Translations under genes and position numbers: made by a program
NCBI GenBank assembly: GCA_964443825.1
Contig: CAYUEV010000007.1
Location: 1-46,562, forward strand
Source of the DNA: UBA1081 sp964443825
GTDB taxonomy: Bacteria > Bacillota > Clostridia > Oscillospirales > Acutalibacteraceae
Direction of reading: 5' to 3'
Length of the DNA: 46,562 bases
The notes under the pieces: model-generated
Told to the model about the DNA's origin: nothing
Databases searched by the model: none
The model's input: only the letters and a program-made list of their open reading frames with translations
Shown here: in pieces, positions 6,837 to 14,513 of the stretch
How positions within the stretch are numbered: position 1 is the stretch's first letter
How the letters are laid out: each line of letters starts with the position of its first letter

Positions 6837-7802
6837 GTGCCCGGCATAAATATAGGGTTTGACCTGGGGACTTCGAATATGACAGCCTACGTTGAAGGTC
6901 GAGGCGTTATTTTCAGTTTCGCTTCCGCCGTAGCGTGCGACGCTTATACGGGGGAGATGCTTGAAGTGGGCGATAAGGCGCTAGAGATGACGGGCAGAAA
7001 CCCCAAATCCATTAAAATAATAAGACCGTTTTCAGAAAGCTCTATTTCCGATTTCGATATAACCGTAACTCTTTTAAAGCGTTTTATAGATAAAATTTGT
7101 CGCTTTACGATTTTTAAACCGTCCGTTACGGTAGGCGCGCCGTCGGAATTAACGAGTCTCTCGGGAAAAACTCTTCCGGACGCGCTTCGCCTTGCGGGAG
7201 CGGGCAAAATTAAAATAATAGAACACTCCTACGCCGCGGCTTTAGGCTCGGGTCTTTCGTTTTCAGAGCCTTCGGGCAAAATGATCATAGACATAGGCGG
7301 CGGCGTCGTCGACATGGCGATAGTCACAATGAACGGAATCGCCGCGTCTAAAACAATAAAGCAGGCGGGGGAATCGTGGACTGAAAATATCGTTAAATAT
7401 TTAAGAAGAGAACGCGATATTGAGGCGGGTTATCTTACCGCCGATTACATTAAAAAGAAAATAGGCGGCGCTGTAAAAAGAAACGAGGAAGTAGCTTTAA
7501 TTTCAAAAGGCATAGACGCGGTGAAAGGAAAGCCCATAAATTTTGAAATTACGTCGAGCGAAGTCTATAACGCCATAAAAAAACCCGTCGACATGATAAT
7601 CGACGGTGTAAAAGAGCTTTTATCAAAGGTATCGCCGGAACTTTGCGCCGACATTTACGAAAACGGCATAACGTTGACCGGCAGAGGAAGCCTTCTTTAC
7701 GGCATGGAGGACTTTATAAGAAACGCCGTCGGAACGCCCGTTAAAATCGCCAAAGAACCCGGTTTTGCCGTAGTTAAAGGGCTAAATCGCATAAGCGCCT
7801 GA
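6837..7802 (+). CDS. Divergent MreB/actin-like ATPase (second MreB paralogue)
   Basis: A 321-residue protein of the MreB branch of the actin/Hsp70 superfamily. Visible motifs: phosphate-1 FDLGTSN (residues 8-14), phosphate-2 IDIGGGVVD (151-159) and a C-terminal adenosine motif TGRGSLLYG (281-289). In ordinary MreB the last motif has a GG pair (SGGAAMLRG in the mreB at 34739), so the arginine is unusual and may alter nucleotide binding. Starting codon is GTG 6837, 6 bases after AGGCGGTG; the ATG at 6835 is out of frame. It is 19 bases from rpe and separate from the mreBCD operon. Role unknown: a cell-shape filament, an Mbl-like or sporulation-related paralogue, or a non-polymerising relative. 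Confidence 0.8.
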   Translation: MPGINIGFDLGTSNMTAYVEGRGVIFSFASAVACDAYTGEMLEVGDKALEMTGRNPKSIKIIRPFSESSISDFDITVTLLKRFIDKICRFTIFKPSVTVGAPSELTSLSGKTLPDALRLAGAGKIKIIEHSYAAALGSGLSFSEPSGKMIIDIGGGVVDMAIVTMNGIAASKTIKQAGESWTENIVKYLRRERDIEAGYLTADYIKKKIGGAVKRNEEVALISKGIDAVKGKPINFEITSSEVYNAIKKPVDMIIDGVKELLSKVSPELCADIYENGITLTGRGSLLYGMEDFIRNAVGTPVKIAKEPGFAVVKGLNRISA

Positions 7803-7815
7803 TTTTGTATATTAT

Positions 7816-8316
7816 CTAACTGAATATAGCCGCCGCTCCGTATGACACAAACGCCACAATCACGCCCGCGATAAGTACTCCCAAAGCTATTATCGGGACG
7901 GCTCTTTTTATATCTATATCAAGCAAAGCGGAGAAGAGCGCCCCCGTCCACGCGCCTGTTCCTGGAAGAGGTATCGCGACGAAAATCAAAAGTCCCCATT
8001 GCTTGTAGCGCATAACTTTATCTTTATTTTTTTCGGTCTTCGCCTCTAATTTACCTATGATCTTAGCGAAAAATTTATATCGCCTTAAATACGCGAAAAT
8101 TTTTTTAATAAACAGAATAATAAACGGCACCGGTATCATATTGGCGATATAACAAATTATAAACGCTTTCCACAAAGGGACGTGCAAAAGTACGGCCGCT
8201 ATAAGTCCGCCTCTTAACTCAAGCACGGGCAAAAGGGAAATTACAAATATCGTAAGTTCAGGCGGTATTTTATTTCCAAAAAGATCCACAAAAAAGTTTA
8301 CTATCGAATCTAACAT
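7816..8316 (-). CDS. Small multidrug export-like membrane protein (COG2426 type)
   Basis: A 166-residue membrane protein with about four to five hydrophobic segments. PVLELRGGLIAA near residue 30, IANMIPVPFIILF near 57 and AIPLPGTGAWTGALF near 115 are typical of the small multidrug export protein family, which has a DedA-like look. The substrate is unknown for the family. A basic loop (residues 75-105) separates the halves. It lies 52 bases after the NUDIX fusion gene on the same strand and probably shares the promoter at 9200-9228. Its stop is 13 bases from the stop of the convergent MreB paralogue, with no clear terminator between. Confidence 0.8.
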   Translation of the reverse strand: MLDSIVNFFVDLFGNKIPPELTIFVISLLPVLELRGGLIAAVLLHVPLWKAFIICYIANMIPVPFIILFIKKIFAYLRRYKFFAKIIGKLEAKTEKNKDKVMRYKQWGLLIFVAIPLPGTGAWTGALFSALLDIDIKRAVPIIALGVLIAGVIVAFVSYGAAAIFS

Positions 8317-8368
8317 AATACAAAAGCTGTAATTTGAAGAAAGTCTTAACGTCTCGCTAAAATAAAAT

Positions 8369-9121
8369 TCAGTTAATAAGTTTTTGGTTCGGGTTATTTT
8401 GCAAAAAATCCTCGGCGGATTTTAGTATTTCTTTATCGTTTTGAAATTTAAGCGTGTCATACGCCTTATTAAACGGAAGCCAGGTGTAATCGTCTATCTC
8501 TTCTTTTTGTATTACCGTCTTGCGGTCGTTTGTAACGCTTAAAAAAATCGACACTCTTTTTTCTATTCTTCCGCCGATTTTATATTCCGACGACAGTTTA
8601 AACCCGTCAAAAATACGAATATGAAGCCCTGTTTCCTCAAGAACTTCTCTTTTAGCCGTCGCTATTTCCGTTTCGGAACGCTCCATGTGACCTTTCGGGA
8701 ATCCCCAGGCGCTGCTCCTCTTATTTTTAATAAGTAAATAAAGCCTTGCTCCGTTTTCGTTTCTAAAGACGACCGCGCCCGACGAGTTTTCATAAAGGCA
8801 CTCCAAAGTGTGCTCGGAGTTTTTTTCAAGAAACTTTACGGAGTCCTCAATTTGAAAGTTGATATATCTTGACTTTTTAGGCGCGACCACTACGTAATTA
8901 GGTTTTGAACGCCCGCTGTGATGCCGCACGACCGCCACGACTCTGCCTTCAAAAATATTGACGGGGTGGTTAATCCCTATGACGACGGCAGGGTAAATAA
9001 ATTCTTTTTTATCTGACTTAATTTCAGCGTAGCCGTAATTTAAACGGTAACGCGTGTTTGTTTTTTTATCAAAGTAATTATACGGTTTAGTAACTCTTAC
9101 ACGAACGTTTTTGCCAAGCAT
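8369..9121 (-). CDS. Pyrophosphatase-like domain fused to NUDIX hydrolase
   Basis: A 250-residue two-domain protein. Residues 1-100 resemble a small family of inorganic pyrophosphatase-like proteins of Firmicutes (LNYGYAE, VIGINHPVNIFEGRVVAVV, NYVVVAPK). The acidic DAY of that family reads YPA here, so pyrophosphatase activity is doubtful. Residues about 105-240 are a NUDIX hydrolase: WGFPKGHMERSE followed by REVLEETGL gives a complete G-x5-E-x7-REV-LEETG box, able to cleave a nucleoside diphosphate linked to another group. The LYLLIKNKRSSAWGF context is like diadenosine polyphosphate or MutT-type enzymes; the substrate is unclear. ATG 9121 has only a weak, distant AGGA. Possibly a housecleaning or Ap4A-degrading enzyme. 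Confidence 0.8.
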   Translation of the reverse strand: MLGKNVRVRVTKPYNYFDKKTNTRYRLNYGYAEIKSDKKEFIYPAVVIGINHPVNIFEGRVVAVVRHHSGRSKPNYVVVAPKKSRYINFQIEDSVKFLEKNSEHTLECLYENSSGAVVFRNENGARLYLLIKNKRSSAWGFPKGHMERSETEIATAKREVLEETGLHIRIFDGFKLSSEYKIGGRIEKRVSIFLSVTNDRKTVIQKEEIDDYTWLPFNKAYDTLKFQNDKEILKSAEDFLQNNPNQKLIN

Positions 9122-9199
9122 AGCGTATTTAAATCATAAATTCCTGTTATTTAGCGTAAAAAAAAGTTTATGCATTTTTTTGTTTCTTAATTGTTAAAA

Positions 9200-9228
9200 A
9201 TTATATCACATTTCTATCAAGATTTCAA
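9200..9228 (-). promoter_or_regulatory. Extended -10 sigma-A promoter for the NUDIX operon
   Basis: Read on the minus strand, TTGAAA (9228-9223) and TATAAT (9205-9200) are 17 bases apart, and TGA directly before the -10 makes a TGn extended -10 element. It lies about 80 bases before the start of the NUDIX fusion gene. Confidence 0.75.
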
Positions 9229-9295
9229 TACTTATTTAATTTTTTTAAACTAAGAAAGCGAGTTCGCCATAAATCAGCAATCCCGAAACCGTTTA

Positions 9296-10825
9296 TCAGT
9301 CGTCTTTATTCCAAAACTTTCTGTCTAGCGACCTGTACTGCAGCGCCTCGGTAATGTGCTTTACTTCTATTTTTTGCGAGCGGTCGAGATCCGCTATAGT
9401 TCTCGCCACTCTTAAAATTCTGTCGTATCCTCTCGCGGAAAGACCTAATCTTTCAAACGAGAGTCTTAATATTTCCGAAGCCTCGTCCGTTAATACGCAA
9501 TATTTTCTCGTCATGGCGGCTGTCATTCTAGCGTTAGAGTTAACGTTAGTATCTTTAAAACGCTCGTTTTGCAAAGCTCTCGCCTCGTTTACGCGCTGTT
9601 TTATGGAGCTTGACGACTCGGCGGGCGTCGCGTCCGAAAGCTCCGTAAATTTTACGGGCGGGACTTCTATATGAATGTCGAGCCTGTCGAGCAAAGGTCC
9701 CGATACTCGCGAAAGATACTTAGCGGACGCTCCGGGAGGGCAAATACATTTTTTTGTCGGGTGCCCGAAATATCCGCAAGGACAAGGGTTCATCGCGGCG
9801 ATCAATAGCGCCGAGCAAGGGTAAGTGAGCGTGCCGAAAGCTCTCGAAATCGAAACTACGCCGTCCTCTATCGGCGCTCTTAACGATTCCATAGCGCCTC
9901 TTCCGAATTCAGGGAGTTCGTCTAAAAATAAAACGCCGTTGTGAGCGAGCGAAATTTCGCCCGGGCGAGGGATGCTGCCGCCTCCCGTAAGACCGGCCGC
10001 CGACACCGTGTGATGAGGGGAGCGAAACGGTCTCTCTCTTATAATCGACACATCTTTAGGCAGTTTTCCCGCTATAGAGTATATTTTTGTGGTTTCTAAC
10101 GATTCCTCGAAAGTCATATCGGGCATAATCGTCGGAAGCCGTTTGGCGAGCATACTTTTGCCGGATCCGGGAGAACCTATCATAAGGACGTTATGACCTC
10201 CCGCCGCCGCTATTTCTAAAGCTCTTTTAGCCTGATATTGCCCTTTTACGTCCTTAAAATCGCAATCTGAGTATTCTTTAGGAGCGTCGTCTTTAAAAAC
10301 CGCTTTTTCCATGGATGATCTTCCTAAGAGGAAGCCCGCTAATTCTCTTACGTTTTTTACGCCGTAGACGTCGATTCCTTCCACGACCGAGGCCTCCGCC
10401 GCGTTGTCTTTCGGGACGAATATTCTTTTAATATTGTTTTTTTTAGCCTCTAATACCATTGGAAGGACGCCGTTAATATGGTGAATAGCGCCGCTTAACG
10501 ATAACTCCCCGATAAAAGCCGAGCCGTTTAAATCGGCTGGCAGCTGCCCCGAAGCTTTTAACAAGGCGACTAAAATCGGCAAATCATATAAAGGCCCTTC
10601 TTTCCTAATATCGGCGGGCGCCAAATTTACCGTAATATGAACCGACGGGTACGAATATCCGCTGTTTTTCATCGCGGCCTGCACTCTTTCACGCGATTCG
10701 CTCACCGCGTTGTCGGGAAGACCCACGACCTCAAATTTTGATTTACCGTTCGATATAAACGCTTCAATCGTAACGGGGTAGGAATACATTCCGTATATTC
10801 CTACGCTTGAAATAGAAGAAAACAT
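9296..10825 (-). CDS. comM: YifB/ComM family Mg chelatase-like AAA+ ATPase
   Basis: A 509-residue protein with an N-terminal ComM domain (SSVGIYGMYSYPVTIEAFIS; VNLAPADIRKEGPLYDLP), an AAA+ Mg chelatase-like core and a C-terminal helical domain (LSARGYDRILRVARTIADL). Walker A is GSPGSGKSM and Walker B VLFLDELPEF; NPCPCGYFGHPTKKC is the family's cysteine-containing insert. ComM is known as a hexameric helicase that promotes branch migration in natural transformation. Start ATG 10825 is preferred over GTG 10831 because the sequence GTAGGCGTG precedes it; either is possible. It is read from its own promoter (10918-10946) and diverges from the ribosomal superoperon. No dprA or other competence gene is nearby. 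Confidence 0.92.
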   Translation of the reverse strand: MFSSISSVGIYGMYSYPVTIEAFISNGKSKFEVVGLPDNAVSESRERVQAAMKNSGYSYPSVHITVNLAPADIRKEGPLYDLPILVALLKASGQLPADLNGSAFIGELSLSGAIHHINGVLPMVLEAKKNNIKRIFVPKDNAAEASVVEGIDVYGVKNVRELAGFLLGRSSMEKAVFKDDAPKEYSDCDFKDVKGQYQAKRALEIAAAGGHNVLMIGSPGSGKSMLAKRLPTIMPDMTFEESLETTKIYSIAGKLPKDVSIIRERPFRSPHHTVSAAGLTGGGSIPRPGEISLAHNGVLFLDELPEFGRGAMESLRAPIEDGVVSISRAFGTLTYPCSALLIAAMNPCPCGYFGHPTKKCICPPGASAKYLSRVSGPLLDRLDIHIEVPPVKFTELSDATPAESSSSIKQRVNEARALQNERFKDTNVNSNARMTAAMTRKYCVLTDEASEILRLSFERLGLSARGYDRILRVARTIADLDRSQKIEVKHITEALQYRSLDRKFWNKDD

Positions 10826-10917
10826 AATCACGCCTACCGGCTGTTGGTCGCTCTATACTAAAAACGACTTATTTCTTTTGATTCTATCCATTTTTGAAAT
10901 TTAGTCTCGCGAGCGTT

Positions 10918-10946
10918 ATTATAAATCTTTTTAATAAAATTTTCAA
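10918..10946 (-). promoter_or_regulatory. Sigma-A promoter for comM
   Basis: On the minus strand TTGAAA (10946-10941) and TATAAT (10923-10918) are separated by 17 bases. The eight-base palindrome CTCGCGAG at 10906-10913 falls at about the transcription start and could be an operator or chance. Confidence 0.75.
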
Positions 10947-11012
10947 GGATGATTGTGAAATATTCTTTATAATGAAAATTTCAAAAAAAACAAATAATTT
11001 TTTGAAAAACGC

Positions 11013-11041
11013 TTGATTTCCCCGTTTTAGTGTAGTATAAT
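11013..11041 (+). promoter_or_regulatory. Sigma-A promoter of the S10 ribosomal superoperon
   Basis: TTGATT at 11013-11018 and TATAAT at 11036-11041 with a 17-base spacer. The predicted start near 11048 leaves a leader of about 270 bases before rpsJ. The next good promoter inside the block is not evident before rpoA, so this one probably drives most of the superoperon. Confidence 0.8.
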
Positions 11042-11047
11042 TGCAAA

Positions 11048-11319
11048 GGTTATGCGATTGGGGGTTATTGCGCCCGATTGCGGCTCATGCGATGATGCGG
11101 GATGTGGCTGCGCTGTGACGCAGGGAACTCTCGCGGAGTATGTCCGATTTTAAACCGGGCGATTTTCGTCTTGACGTTTTGTTCTGTTTTTTTAGCGTCA
11201 AGACTTGCGGTTTTTGCGTTTCCCCGGAATTTTTCCGGTTTTTATATGGGCGGTCTTTTATACACCCGGAAGCGTTTTTAAATTATCGCGCTCGCCTAAA
11301 TTTTTAGGGAGGAATCAAC
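11048..11319 (+). promoter_or_regulatory. Structured leader RNA upstream of rpsJ with terminator-like hairpin
   Basis: Three stems can be read by eye: CTGCG/CGCAG (11108-11123); a perfect nine-pair stem GTCTTGACG/CGTCAAGAC (11168-11176 with 11206-11214) enclosing a T-rich loop; and CCGGAA/TTCCGG (11224-11238) followed by five Ts (11239-11243), which looks like an intrinsic terminator. No T-box or known riboswitch core was recognised. Inference: transcription attenuation controlling ribosomal protein output, perhaps by an r-protein such as L4. The ribosome binding site GGGAGG lies at the end of the leader, outside these stems. Confidence 0.55.
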
Positions 11320-11631
11320 ATGGCAATAAAACAGAAAATCAGAATCAGACTTAAAGGTTACGACCACAATTTAGTGGATAAAGCGGCGGAAAGGATTGTC
11401 GAAACGGCGAAGCGCACGGGAGCGCAAGTTTCAGGTCCCGTTCCTCTTCCCACAGAGAAAGAGATTGTCACAATTCTCCGCGCCGTCCACAAATACAAAG
11501 ACTCCCGCGAGCAGTTTGAACAGCGCACGCATAAAAGGCTTATCGACATATTAAGACCTTCAAACAAAACCGTCGAGGCGCTTACAAACCTTGAACTTCC
11601 CGCCGGCGTAGATATAGAAATCAAATTGTAA
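11320..11631 (+). CDS. rpsJ: Ribosomal protein S10
   Basis: A 103-residue S10, full length, opening MAIKQKIRIRLKGYDHNLVD and ending in the usual VDIEIKL region; GPVPLPTEKE and RTHKRLIDI are the conserved head-binding loop. S10 sits in the 30S head and in other bacteria also joins the NusB antitermination complex. It is the first gene of the superoperon; in many Firmicutes tuf precedes it, but here an intergenic leader and divergent comM do. ATG 11320 follows GGGAGGAATCAAC. Confidence 0.97.
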   Translation: MAIKQKIRIRLKGYDHNLVDKAAERIVETAKRTGAQVSGPVPLPTEKEIVTILRAVHKYKDSREQFEQRTHKRLIDILRPSNKTVEALTNLELPAGVDIEIKL

Positions 11632-11663
11632 TTTAAAGTTTTTTAAACTTATCCACAGTTCAT

Positions 11664-11680
11664 GTTGGCTTTTAGTCAAC
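11664..11680 (+). other. Small hairpin between rpsJ and rplC
   Basis: GTTGGCT and AGTCAAC form seven pairs (one G-U) around a TTT loop, 26 bases before the rplC start. No T-run follows, so it is not a terminator. It may be an RNA processing or regulatory element in the 74-base gap, which is long for this operon. Confidence 0.4.
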
Positions 11681-11705
11681 CAATAATCTGACAGGAGTGA
11701 AAAAT

Positions 11706-12341
11706 ATGCAAAAAGGCATAATAGGCAGAAAAATCGGCATGACGCAGATTTTCGGCGAAGACGGCGCGGTTGTTCCCGTTACGGTCGTGGAAGCCGGTCC
11801 CTGCCCCGTAGTCCAGAAGAAGACCGCCGACAAAGACGGCTACGACGCCGTTCAGTTGGGCTTTGATCCTCAAAAGCAGCAGCGCGTCAAAAAACCTCTA
11901 AAAGGTCATTTCGCGAAAGCCGACGTAGGTCCTCAAAAAGTTCTTCGCGAGTTTAAGTTCTCAGACACGTCGGGGTTTGAAGTAGGTTCGGTTGTCAAAG
12001 CCGACGTTTTCTCGGCGGGCGATAAAGTCGACGTCACGGGCAGGAGCAAAGGTAAAGGTACGGCGGGCGTCATCAAAAGATGGAATTTCGGTAGACTTAA
12101 AGAAACTCACGGTTCAGGTCCCGTCGCGAGGCACGCGGGATCTTTAGGCGCGTGTTCCGACCCTTCCAGAGTTTATAAGGGCAAAAAACTCGCCGGTCAT
12201 TTAGGTTGCGAGAGAGTTACAATACAAAACCTTGACGTCGTTAAAGTGGACGCTGAAAACAACTTAATCGCCGTAAAAGGCGCGATTCCCGGTCCCAAGG
12301 GCGGGTACGTCGTTATAGCGGACGCTAAAAAGAAAGCGTAG
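11706..12341 (+). CDS. rplC: Ribosomal protein L3
   Basis: A 211-residue L3: GIIGRKIGMTQIFGEDG at the N-terminus and GRSKGKGTAGVIKRWNF, then GPVARHAGSLGACSDPSRV in the central extension that reaches the peptidyl transferase centre. It is an early 50S assembly protein. ATG 11706 is used because AGGAGTG at 11693-11699 is correctly spaced; a GTG at 11697 in frame is part of that site. rplD begins 12 bases later. Confidence 0.97.
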   Translation: MQKGIIGRKIGMTQIFGEDGAVVPVTVVEAGPCPVVQKKTADKDGYDAVQLGFDPQKQQRVKKPLKGHFAKADVGPQKVLREFKFSDTSGFEVGSVVKADVFSAGDKVDVTGRSKGKGTAGVIKRWNFGRLKETHGSGPVARHAGSLGACSDPSRVYKGKKLAGHLGCERVTIQNLDVVKVDAENNLIAVKGAIPGPKGGYVVIADAKKKA

Positions 12342-12353
12342 GGAGGCAACACA

Positions 12354-12977
12354 ATGGCTGATATTAAAGTACTTAACAATAAAGGCGAAGAGACTGAAGA
12401 AATCGCTTTAAGCGACGATATTTTTTCGATAGAGCCTAATATCCCCGTCATGCACGCTTGCGTCGTGAATTATCTAGCCAACAGGCGCAGCGGCACGCAG
12501 TCCACTCTCACAAGAACGGAAGTCAGCGGCGGCGGCAAAAAGCCCTGGAGACAAAAAGGCACGGGCAGAGCGCGTCAAGGCTCTACGAGAGCTCCCCAGT
12601 GGCGCCACGGCGGCGTGGCTTTAGGTCCTAAACCCAGGAGCTACAGATATACCATTAACAAAAAAGTCAGAAGACTCGGTATGAAGTCCGCTTTCTCCTC
12701 AAAATACTTAGACGGCGAACTTATAGTTCTCGATTCGTTCGGTTTAGAAGAAATCAAAACAAAAGAGGCCGCTAAAGTCCTTTCCGCTATAGGCGCGGGC
12801 AAAAAGACCCTTATAGTCGTCCCGGAAAAAGACGACGTCCTTTACAAGAGCGCGAGAAATATCGAAGGCGTAAAGATTTCTTTAGTAAACACTCTTAACG
12901 TATACGATATGTTAAACTGCGACAAAATGGTTCTTCTTAAAGAATCTGTCGCAAAGATCGAGGAGGTATATCAATAA
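12354..12977 (+). CDS. rplD: Ribosomal protein L4
   Basis: A 207-residue L4. The conserved loop (RRSGTQSTLTRTEVSGGGKK, KGTGRARQGSTRAPQWRHGG) lines the peptide exit tunnel and binds 23S rRNA. In E. coli L4 represses its own S10 operon; whether that holds here is unknown, though the structured rpsJ leader is a candidate target. The start follows GGGAGG, and the stop TAA shares one base with the rplW ATG, suggesting coupled translation. Confidence 0.97.
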   Translation: MADIKVLNNKGEETEEIALSDDIFSIEPNIPVMHACVVNYLANRRSGTQSTLTRTEVSGGGKKPWRQKGTGRARQGSTRAPQWRHGGVALGPKPRSYRYTINKKVRRLGMKSAFSSKYLDGELIVLDSFGLEEIKTKEAAKVLSAIGAGKKTLIVVPEKDDVLYKSARNIEGVKISLVNTLNVYDMLNCDKMVLLKESVAKIEEVYQ

Positions 12978-13270
12978 TGAAAGCCGCAGAAGATATTATA
13001 ATCCGCCCGGTCATCACAGAAGAGAGCATGGCGGAAGTCGCCGAAAGAAAATACGCCTTTAAAGTAGCTCCCGACGCTACTAAAATCGACGTCGCGAGAG
13101 CGTGCGAGAAGCTTTTCGGCATTAAAGTCAAAAAAGTCAACACGATGAACGTAAAAGGTCATAAACGCACTTACGGTCGTTACACAGGCTATAAGCCCAA
13201 CTGGAAAAAGGCTATAGTCACTATAACCGAAGACTCCAAAACAATCGAGTTCTTTGACGGAATGTATTAA
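12977..13270 (+). CDS. rplW: Ribosomal protein L23
   Basis: A 97-residue L23 located at the tunnel exit, the docking site for trigger factor and signal recognition particle. Family stretches are IIRPVITEESM, KYAFKVAPDATK, AVEKLF-like ACEKLFGIKVKKVNTMNV and KRYGRYTGYKPNWKK-like YGRYTGYKPNWKKAIVT. ATG 12977 overlaps the rplD stop by one base and is preceded by AGGAGG at 12961-12966. The gap to rplB (93 bases to the start I favour) is the longest in this part of the operon. Confidence 0.96.
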   Translation: MKAAEDIIIRPVITEESMAEVAERKYAFKVAPDATKIDVARACEKLFGIKVKKVNTMNVKGHKRTYGRYTGYKPNWKKAIVTITEDSKTIEFFDGMY

Positions 13271-13363
13271 AATTAACGCTAACCCGGGCGGCGACGTATG
13301 GCTTGCCGGTCGCTAAACCGCTCGGTAAATATGCCTACGGGCAAGAAAGGCAGTGACTTTAAC

Positions 13364-14197
13364 TTGGCTATCAAAGTCTACAATCCGACTTCAAACGGTC
13401 GCAGGAATATGTCCGTTACGGATTATTCCGGTCTTTCCAAAAACGGTCCTGAAAGAAGTCTTTTATCTCCCGTTAAAAAGCACGCGGGACGCAATAACAA
13501 CGGCAGAATAACAGTTCGTCATAAAGGCGGCGGCAACCGTAAAAAATATCGCATAATCGATTTTAAAAGAGATAGAATAAACATGCCGGCTACCGTCAAA
13601 ACGATAGAATACGATCCTAACCGCTCGGCGAATATAGCTCTTGTCGAGTACGAGGACGGCGTAAAATCCTACATCATAGCCCCCGAAGGCTTAAAAGTCG
13701 GCGACGCCGTAATATCGGGTCCCGACGCGGACATTAAAGTCGGCAACGCCCTTCCTCTTTCAAATATCCCCACCGGCACGTTTATCCACAATGTGGAGCT
13801 TTACCCCGGAAGGGGCGGCCAGTTGGCGAGAGCGGCAGGCAACGCGGCTCAGCTCATGGCTAAAGAGAACGGTTACGCCCTTCTAAGGCTTCCGTCGGGC
13901 GAACTCCGCAACGTACCCGCCGCCTGCAAGGCTACCATCGGGACAGTCGGCAACCAGGATCACGAAAACGTTAAAATAGGAAAAGCCGGACGCACGCGCC
14001 ACCTTGGAATCCGTCCCACCGTCAGAGGTTCCGTTATGAACCCCAACGATCACCCGCACGGCGGCGGCGAGGGAAAGGCTCCGATAGGTCGTCCGGGACC
14101 GGTAACGCCTTGGGGCAAGCCCGCTTTAGGATACAAGACGCGTAAGAAGTTTAAACGCTCAGACAAGCTTATAGTCAGACGCGCTAACGACAAATGA
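13364..14197 (+). CDS. rplB: Ribosomal protein L2
   Basis: A 277-residue L2 when started at TTG 13364, which reproduces the family N-terminus MAIKVYNPTSNGRRNMS. Conserved regions include HKGGGNRKKYRIIDFKR, SARAAG-like GQLARAAGNAAQLM, and NPNDHPHGGGEGKAPIGR with the histidine near the peptidyl transferase centre. The start is not certain: GAAAGG at 13345-13350 lies 13 bases from the TTG, a little far, and in-frame ATGs at 13331 and 13298 would add 11 or 22 residues that the family lacks. L2 joins the subunits and supports peptide bond formation. Confidence 0.95.
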   Translation: MAIKVYNPTSNGRRNMSVTDYSGLSKNGPERSLLSPVKKHAGRNNNGRITVRHKGGGNRKKYRIIDFKRDRINMPATVKTIEYDPNRSANIALVEYEDGVKSYIIAPEGLKVGDAVISGPDADIKVGNALPLSNIPTGTFIHNVELYPGRGGQLARAAGNAAQLMAKENGYALLRLPSGELRNVPAACKATIGTVGNQDHENVKIGKAGRTRHLGIRPTVRGSVMNPNDHPHGGGEGKAPIGRPGPVTPWGKPALGYKTRKKFKRSDKLIVRRANDK

Positions 14198-14218
14198 TAG
14201 GAAAAGGAGCTATTTATA

Positions 14219-14500
14219 ATGGGCAGAAGTGTTAAAAAAGGACCGTTCGTAGAGCCTAAGCTCTTAGAGAGGGTCCGTAAAATGAACGAATCCGGTGAAA
14301 AAATAGTTCTTAAAACATGGAGCAGAGCTTCAACTATATTCCCTGATTTTGTCGGTCATACGTTCGCCGTTCACGACGGAAGAAAGCACGTTCCCGTCTA
14401 CATTACCGAAGACATGGTAGGTCACAAATTAGGCGAGTTCGCTCCCACAAGGACATTCAGGGGTCACGCGGGATCCAAGACCTCTAACAACGGAAAGTAG
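14219..14500 (+). CDS. rpsS: Ribosomal protein S19
   Basis: A 93-residue S19 of the 30S head that contacts S13 and the A-site finger region. Landmarks are MGRSVKKGPFVEPKLLE, TWSRASTIFPDFVGHTFAVH and KLGEFAPTRTFRGHAG. Ribosome binding site AAAGGAG precedes ATG 14219, and rplV follows after 13 bases. Confidence 0.97.
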   Translation: MGRSVKKGPFVEPKLLERVRKMNESGEKIVLKTWSRASTIFPDFVGHTFAVHDGRKHVPVYITEDMVGHKLGEFAPTRTFRGHAGSKTSNNGK

Positions 14501-14513
14501 GGAGGAGTTAATA

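Noticed and set aside
10832..11319. tRNA, T-box or known riboswitch upstream of rpsJ
   Set aside because: No tRNA TPsiC-arm consensus, no T-box AGGGTGG core and no known riboswitch core were found; only generic stems are supported.
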